Assembly: GCF_004331345.1 (NCBI RefSeq)
Contig: NZ_SJJZ01000003.1
Span: 1,550,001 to 1,614,000, forward strand
Source: Kribbella soli
Lineage (GTDB): Bacteria; Actinomycetota; Actinomycetes; Propionibacteriales; Kribbellaceae
DNA length: 64,000 bases
Direction of reading: 5' to 3'
In this document: piece after piece, positions 60,817 to 64,000 of the stretch
Layout of the letters: each line of letters starts with the position of its first letter
Position numbering within the stretch: the first letter of the stretch is position 1
Program-made: the position numbers and the translations under genes
The notes under the pieces: generated by a model
Database searches by the model: none
Told to the model about the DNA's origin: nothing
Seen by the model: the letters and a program-made list of their open reading frames with translations, nothing else

Positions 60817-61764
60817 TCAGTCGCCGTTGGCGATGTCGTAGACGGGAATCGGAACCCAGCGGAAGTACACCGGGTCGCCGAACGTCCCGGTGACCTTGCC
60901 GAGGGACTGGATCAGCGTCGACAGGCCGTTCGCGTGACCGACGGCGTACAGGTAGCCGGACTTGGTGTCTTTGTCGATGCCGACCAGGAGCGTACTGTTC
61001 CGGCCGCACGCCATAGCCGAAAGCACCTCGAAGCCCTGCCAGGTGCGGGTCCGGACCGGCTTGACGATCGGCTGCATCGGCACCGACGACGGGATCCGGA
61101 TCGTGTAGAGCGCGCCACCACGGGTGTTCGCGAGGAACGTGTCGTACGTCGGGGCCTTGCTGATCAGCGTCATCGACTTGACCGCGGCGAACCCGGCGTA
61201 CGAACCGTTGCTCGCCCACGTCCCGTTGACGATCTTCCACCGGTACAGCACGCCGTTCTCGCGCATCCCGTAGGCGACCGAGCGACTGAAGTCGCCGTCG
61301 ATGGTCTCGTACGTCGAGGTCTCCAGCATCGTGAACGGAGTCCAACCACCGCCGACCCGCCGCAGCAGGTGCTGCTCGTCGGGGTCGATCTGGCCGGTTG
61401 CCGCGTTGATCGCGTAGTTGCTCCAGTAGAGGGCGTCACCGATGACCACGTAGCCGTACCGGTCCGGGCCGGCGACGTTCGGTTCGCTGGTGGTCCGGGC
61501 GCTGAGCCGGATCTGCCCGGGCTGGAACGCCCCTTCGGTGATCCGCTGGTCCAGAACCGACGGCGGGGCGGTCGCGGCCACGTCCGACGACGTGTGCTGC
61601 CCGGACGCAGTGACCGACCCCTGCCAGATCTCACAGACCGCGGCGGCACGCTGCCCGGTCGTGCCCGCCGTCCCTGATGTCTCAGCGCCCTGGGCCGCGG
61701 CCGGCGTGAGGGCGGCGGCCGCGAGCGCGGCGCCCCCAGCCCAAACCACCATTCGTCGCTTCAT
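60817..61764 (-). CDS. Secreted protein of unknown function, tandem paralogue B
   Basis: 315 residues with a signal peptide (MKRRMVVWAGGAALAAAAL, cut near 'AQGA'). It shares with paralogue A the order of motifs: 'TATAPP'-like 'VAATAPPSV', 'YDTFLANTRGGALYTIRIP', 'PVRTRTWQGFEVLSAMACG', 'LYAVGHANGLSTLIQSLGK' (about 40 percent alike by eye in the second half). The pair is 16 bases apart and was formed by duplication; secretion and repeat-like structure suggest a binding protein. Cys at about 45 and 266 match those of the paralogue. Confidence 0.75.
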   Translation of the reverse strand: MKRRMVVWAGGAALAAAALTPAAAQGAETSGTAGTTGQRAAAVCEIWQGSVTASGQHTSSDVAATAPPSVLDQRITEGAFQPGQIRLSARTTSEPNVAGPDRYGYVVIGDALYWSNYAINAATGQIDPDEQHLLRRVGGGWTPFTMLETSTYETIDGDFSRSVAYGMRENGVLYRWKIVNGTWASNGSYAGFAAVKSMTLISKAPTYDTFLANTRGGALYTIRIPSSVPMQPIVKPVRTRTWQGFEVLSAMACGRNSTLLVGIDKDTKSGYLYAVGHANGLSTLIQSLGKVTGTFGDPVYFRWVPIPVYDIANGD

Positions 61765-61975
61765 GTCCGCCAGTCCTCCCCGCGCCCCTCGGCGTCCCCG
61801 GACGCTCTATCCACTAGATACCGGGCAGGCACGAAAAGTTGCTACCCGCTCGGACAGCATCGCAGGGACAGCCGCCCAGGACGCGATCCGGCGCATGTCC
61901 CGCGTTCTTCACCTCTCAAGCGCTACGCATCTCGACGCACAACGGAAGCGACGGGATCGATGCGATGATGCCTCG

Positions 61976-63046
61976 ATGAGCATTCGGACGAGTGAGCTGA
62001 CAAGGCTGCTCGAAGCTGAAGCTGCGCGATTCACCTTGCAGGTTCCGGACGACACGGCACCAGCGGGCGTCGTGGAACTTGAGTCGCTGCGCGAACGCAA
62101 GCCTCTGGGCATAGGGATCTACGTCAAGCGGTTGACGACCGGCGAGGAGGCCGCGGTTCGAGCCGATGTCGTCTTCGAGACCCAAAGCGTCATCAAGCTG
62201 GCTGTCGCGATCAGGTGCTATCAGCTCGCTGATGACGGGCGGCTGGACCTCGACGAGCGGATCCGCGTGACGAGGTCGGACATTGTCGGCGGCTCGGGCG
62301 TTATCCGGTACTTCCAGGAAGGCTTGGAGCCGACGGTGCGGGATCTGCTGACTGCGATGATCGTGGTGAGCGACAACAGCGCGACCGATCTGCTGCTCGC
62401 CAGGGTCGGGGGCGTCGCCGATCTCAACGCCTGGCTGGCCGCGTCCGGGTACACGCAGACGCGCATGGCGCAGAGCCTCCTCGATGCCGATCGACTCCCG
62501 TACGTGCTCGCGGATGCGCGTCACGCCTCCCTCACGCGCGCCCAGGTCTACGCGTTGCGAAACGGCGATCCGCAGTGGGCCGGGACGACGCAGGAGTGGC
62601 TTGATTCCATCGAGCGCGAGGTGGCCTCGCTGGCGGCACGACCACTCGGCGAGGTGCGCGCGTTGGCACAGGAGCGCGGCCTGCCGCTGCACTTCGGTCA
62701 GATGACGCCGCGCGAGGCCGGCCGCATGTTGGAGTCGATCGAGCACGCGACAGCCGTCTCCGGCAAGAGCAGTGCGGAGCTGCGGGGAGCACTTCGACAA
62801 CAGCAGCTAGGTGAGCGCCGCCTGCCGCAATTCGTCGAGCATCCGGTCGGCCACAAGACAGGCGACAACCCGCCGTGGGACGCCAACGACGTCGGCATCA
62901 TCTACTCGCCCTCGGGACCCATCGTTGTCGCCGTGTTCGCGAACGATCTCGGCGGCGTCTACGAGCAGGAAGAAGATCGGATCGGCCGGATCGGGCGCGT
63001 GATCGTCGACCACTTCGAACGGCCGAAAGCCACTGACCAAGGTTGA
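61976..63046 (+). CDS. Class A beta-lactamase-like serine hydrolase
   Basis: 356 residues from the ATG at 61976; the longer open frame contains no signal and is ignored. The active-site set of the penicillin-recognising group is complete: Ser71-Val-Ile-Lys74 (SxxK, in 'FETQSVIKLAV'), Ser132-Asp-Asn134 in 'VVSDNSATDLL', and 'GHKTGDN' near 298 (KTG). An 80-residue insert-like part precedes the KTG. No signal peptide is evident, so it may act inside the cell, unlike true secreted beta-lactamases; a beta-lactam role is not proven. Alone on its strand. Confidence 0.87.
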   Translation: MSIRTSELTRLLEAEAARFTLQVPDDTAPAGVVELESLRERKPLGIGIYVKRLTTGEEAAVRADVVFETQSVIKLAVAIRCYQLADDGRLDLDERIRVTRSDIVGGSGVIRYFQEGLEPTVRDLLTAMIVVSDNSATDLLLARVGGVADLNAWLAASGYTQTRMAQSLLDADRLPYVLADARHASLTRAQVYALRNGDPQWAGTTQEWLDSIEREVASLAARPLGEVRALAQERGLPLHFGQMTPREAGRMLESIEHATAVSGKSSAELRGALRQQQLGERRLPQFVEHPVGHKTGDNPPWDANDVGIIYSPSGPIVVAVFANDLGGVYEQEEDRIGRIGRVIVDHFERPKATDQG

Positions 63047-63184
63047 TCCGACTGCCGTACTCGAAGTCCGGTCGCCTTGGTCATGGGCGTTCCCTCCGCC
63101 AGCTTGGGGCGGCAGGGTAGGGGGTGGTGGGCGAGGGTGTCCTACGCTCGTGCGCAGAGGGACGACCGCAAAGGGGGCGTTGCG

Positions 63185-64000
63185 ATGGCGGGACCTCTCG
63201 TCGAGACCAAGCTGTTCTCCCCTGCGCCACGCACCGGGCTGGTCGCCCGGCCACGGCTCGACGGCCGCCTGTCCCGCGCCGGGCGCCTGGTCCTGATCTC
63301 AGCACCAGCCGGCTTCGGCAAAACCACCCTCCTCGCCGCCTGGCTGACCCGCCTCACCTCCGACCATGCGGTTGCGTGGGTTTCTCTTGATGAGGGGGAC
63401 CAGGAGGCCTCCGCGTTCTGGACCTACGTGGTGACCGCGCTCGACCGTGCCGTTCCCGGCGTGGGTGCCGGCGCACTTCCGTTGCTCGCGGCCGGGCAGA
63501 GCTCGACCGAGGCGGTGCTCGTCGTGGTCCTCAACGAGCTGAGCGTGCTACCGGGTGAGGTCACGCTGGTCTTGGACGACTACCACCTCGCCGACGGTCC
63601 TGGCCTCCGGTCCGGGATGAGCTTCTTCGTCGACCGCCTGCCACCGCAGGTCCGGTTGGTGATCAGCACCCGAGCGGACCCTGGCCTGCCGCTGGCCCGC
63701 CTGCGCGCCCGCGGTGAGCTCATCGAGGTCCGCGCCGCCGATCTTCGCTTCACCCGCGCCGAGGCGGCCACCTACCTCAACGACGTGACCGGCCTGCATC
63801 TCACGGCCGAGGACATCGCGTCGCTCGAGGAACGCACTGAAGGGTGGGTCGCGGCTTTGCAACTGGCCGCGTTGTCGCTCCAGGGCCGTGGCGATGCCGC
63901 CGGCTTCATCGCGGGCTTCGCCGGTGACGACCGGTTCGTCGTCGACTACCTCGTGGAAGAGGTGCTGGATCGGCAGCCCGGTCCGGTACGACGGTTCCTG
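63185..64000 (+). CDS. Large ATP-binding LuxR (MalT/LAL-type) regulator, 3' truncated
   Basis: The first 272 residues are visible, then the window ends. The ATG at 63185 follows AAAGGGGG. 'TKLFSPAPRTGLVARPRL' is the usual N-terminus of this group; Walker A is 'SAPAGFGKTT' (39-48) and Walker B 'TLVLDDYHL' (about 124-132); 'LVISTRADPGLPLARLRARG' and 'EGWVAALQLAALSL' follow as in MalT-like STAND ATPases. The LuxR HTH should lie about 600 residues further on. It activates genes in answer to an unknown inducer. Confidence 0.9.
   Translation, partial: MAGPLVETKLFSPAPRTGLVARPRLDGRLSRAGRLVLISAPAGFGKTTLLAAWLTRLTSDHAVAWVSLDEGDQEASAFWTYVVTALDRAVPGVGAGALPLLAAGQSSTEAVLVVVLNELSVLPGEVTLVLDDYHLADGPGLRSGMSFFVDRLPPQVRLVISTRADPGLPLARLRARGELIEVRAADLRFTRAEAATYLNDVTGLHLTAEDIASLEERTEGWVAALQLAALSLQGRGDAAGFIAGFAGDDRFVVDYLVEEVLDRQPGPVRRFL

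Overview
The window is high-GC DNA with dense, often translationally coupled genes, GTG/TTG starts, SigE-family ECF sigma factors with partner membrane proteins, NarL-type two-component pairs, many secreted sugar-active enzymes and two DUF families typical of actinomycetes. This fits a soil actinomycete, most likely Kribbella or a close relative in the Nocardioidaceae. The genus is an inference from gene style, not from a marker gene. The first and last genes (alpha/beta hydrolase, LAL-type regulator) are cut by the window ends.

Left part (1-17.3 kb), ordinary chromosome: a hydrolase and a tautomerase; a LysR regulator divergent from a coupled exporter-RidA-PhzF operon; a secreted CrtC/AttH-like lipocalin protein; a 35-residue membrane peptide followed by an ECF sigma factor and its membrane partner; a half-length MarC-like protein, a thioesterase, a CDF metal exporter and a two-component system; a secreted SMP-30-like protein coupled to an ankyrin lipoprotein; a PLP enzyme; and a TenA-FAD oxidoreductase pair. 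A tRNA-Lys(CTT) closes this part.

Middle part (17.3-54.7 kb): 39 nt covering the 3' end of tRNA-Lys recur with one mismatch 37.3 kb downstream, followed by a tRNA-type hairpin. Between the copies lie gene debris, a DUF4913 gene (a family common on actinomycete integrative elements) and several broken genes, but no integrase. I read this as an old, eroded tRNA-borne island. It is rich in carbohydrate genes. Around 18.5-23.8 kb an expansin and a xyloglucanase-type GH74 enzyme flank an ECF sigma/membrane anti-sigma-like pair, and both enzyme genes share a promoter-like element. A beta-strand-repeat surface protein and a GH43 enzyme follow. Two near-identical LysR-box/promoter blocks lie 9.4 kb apart, one before an oxidoreductase/hydrolase operon and one between a LysR gene and a small-multidrug-export gene. 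A second two-component system, a secreted S33 peptidase and an AraC/SDR pair follow. A rhamnoside operon (ABC importer, LacI, GH78) carries a 33-bp operator-like palindrome. A ROK regulator stands before a secreted RICIN/discoidin protein and a GH15-like glucosidase.

Right part (54.7-64 kb): a PPOX-type protein and a TetR regulator divergent around a 36-bp palindrome; a LuxR regulator divergent from an O-methyltransferase/flavin monooxygenase pair, which may be a small tailoring cluster; two tandem paralogous secreted proteins of unknown function; a class A beta-lactamase-like serine hydrolase; and the start of a large ATP-dependent LuxR regulator.
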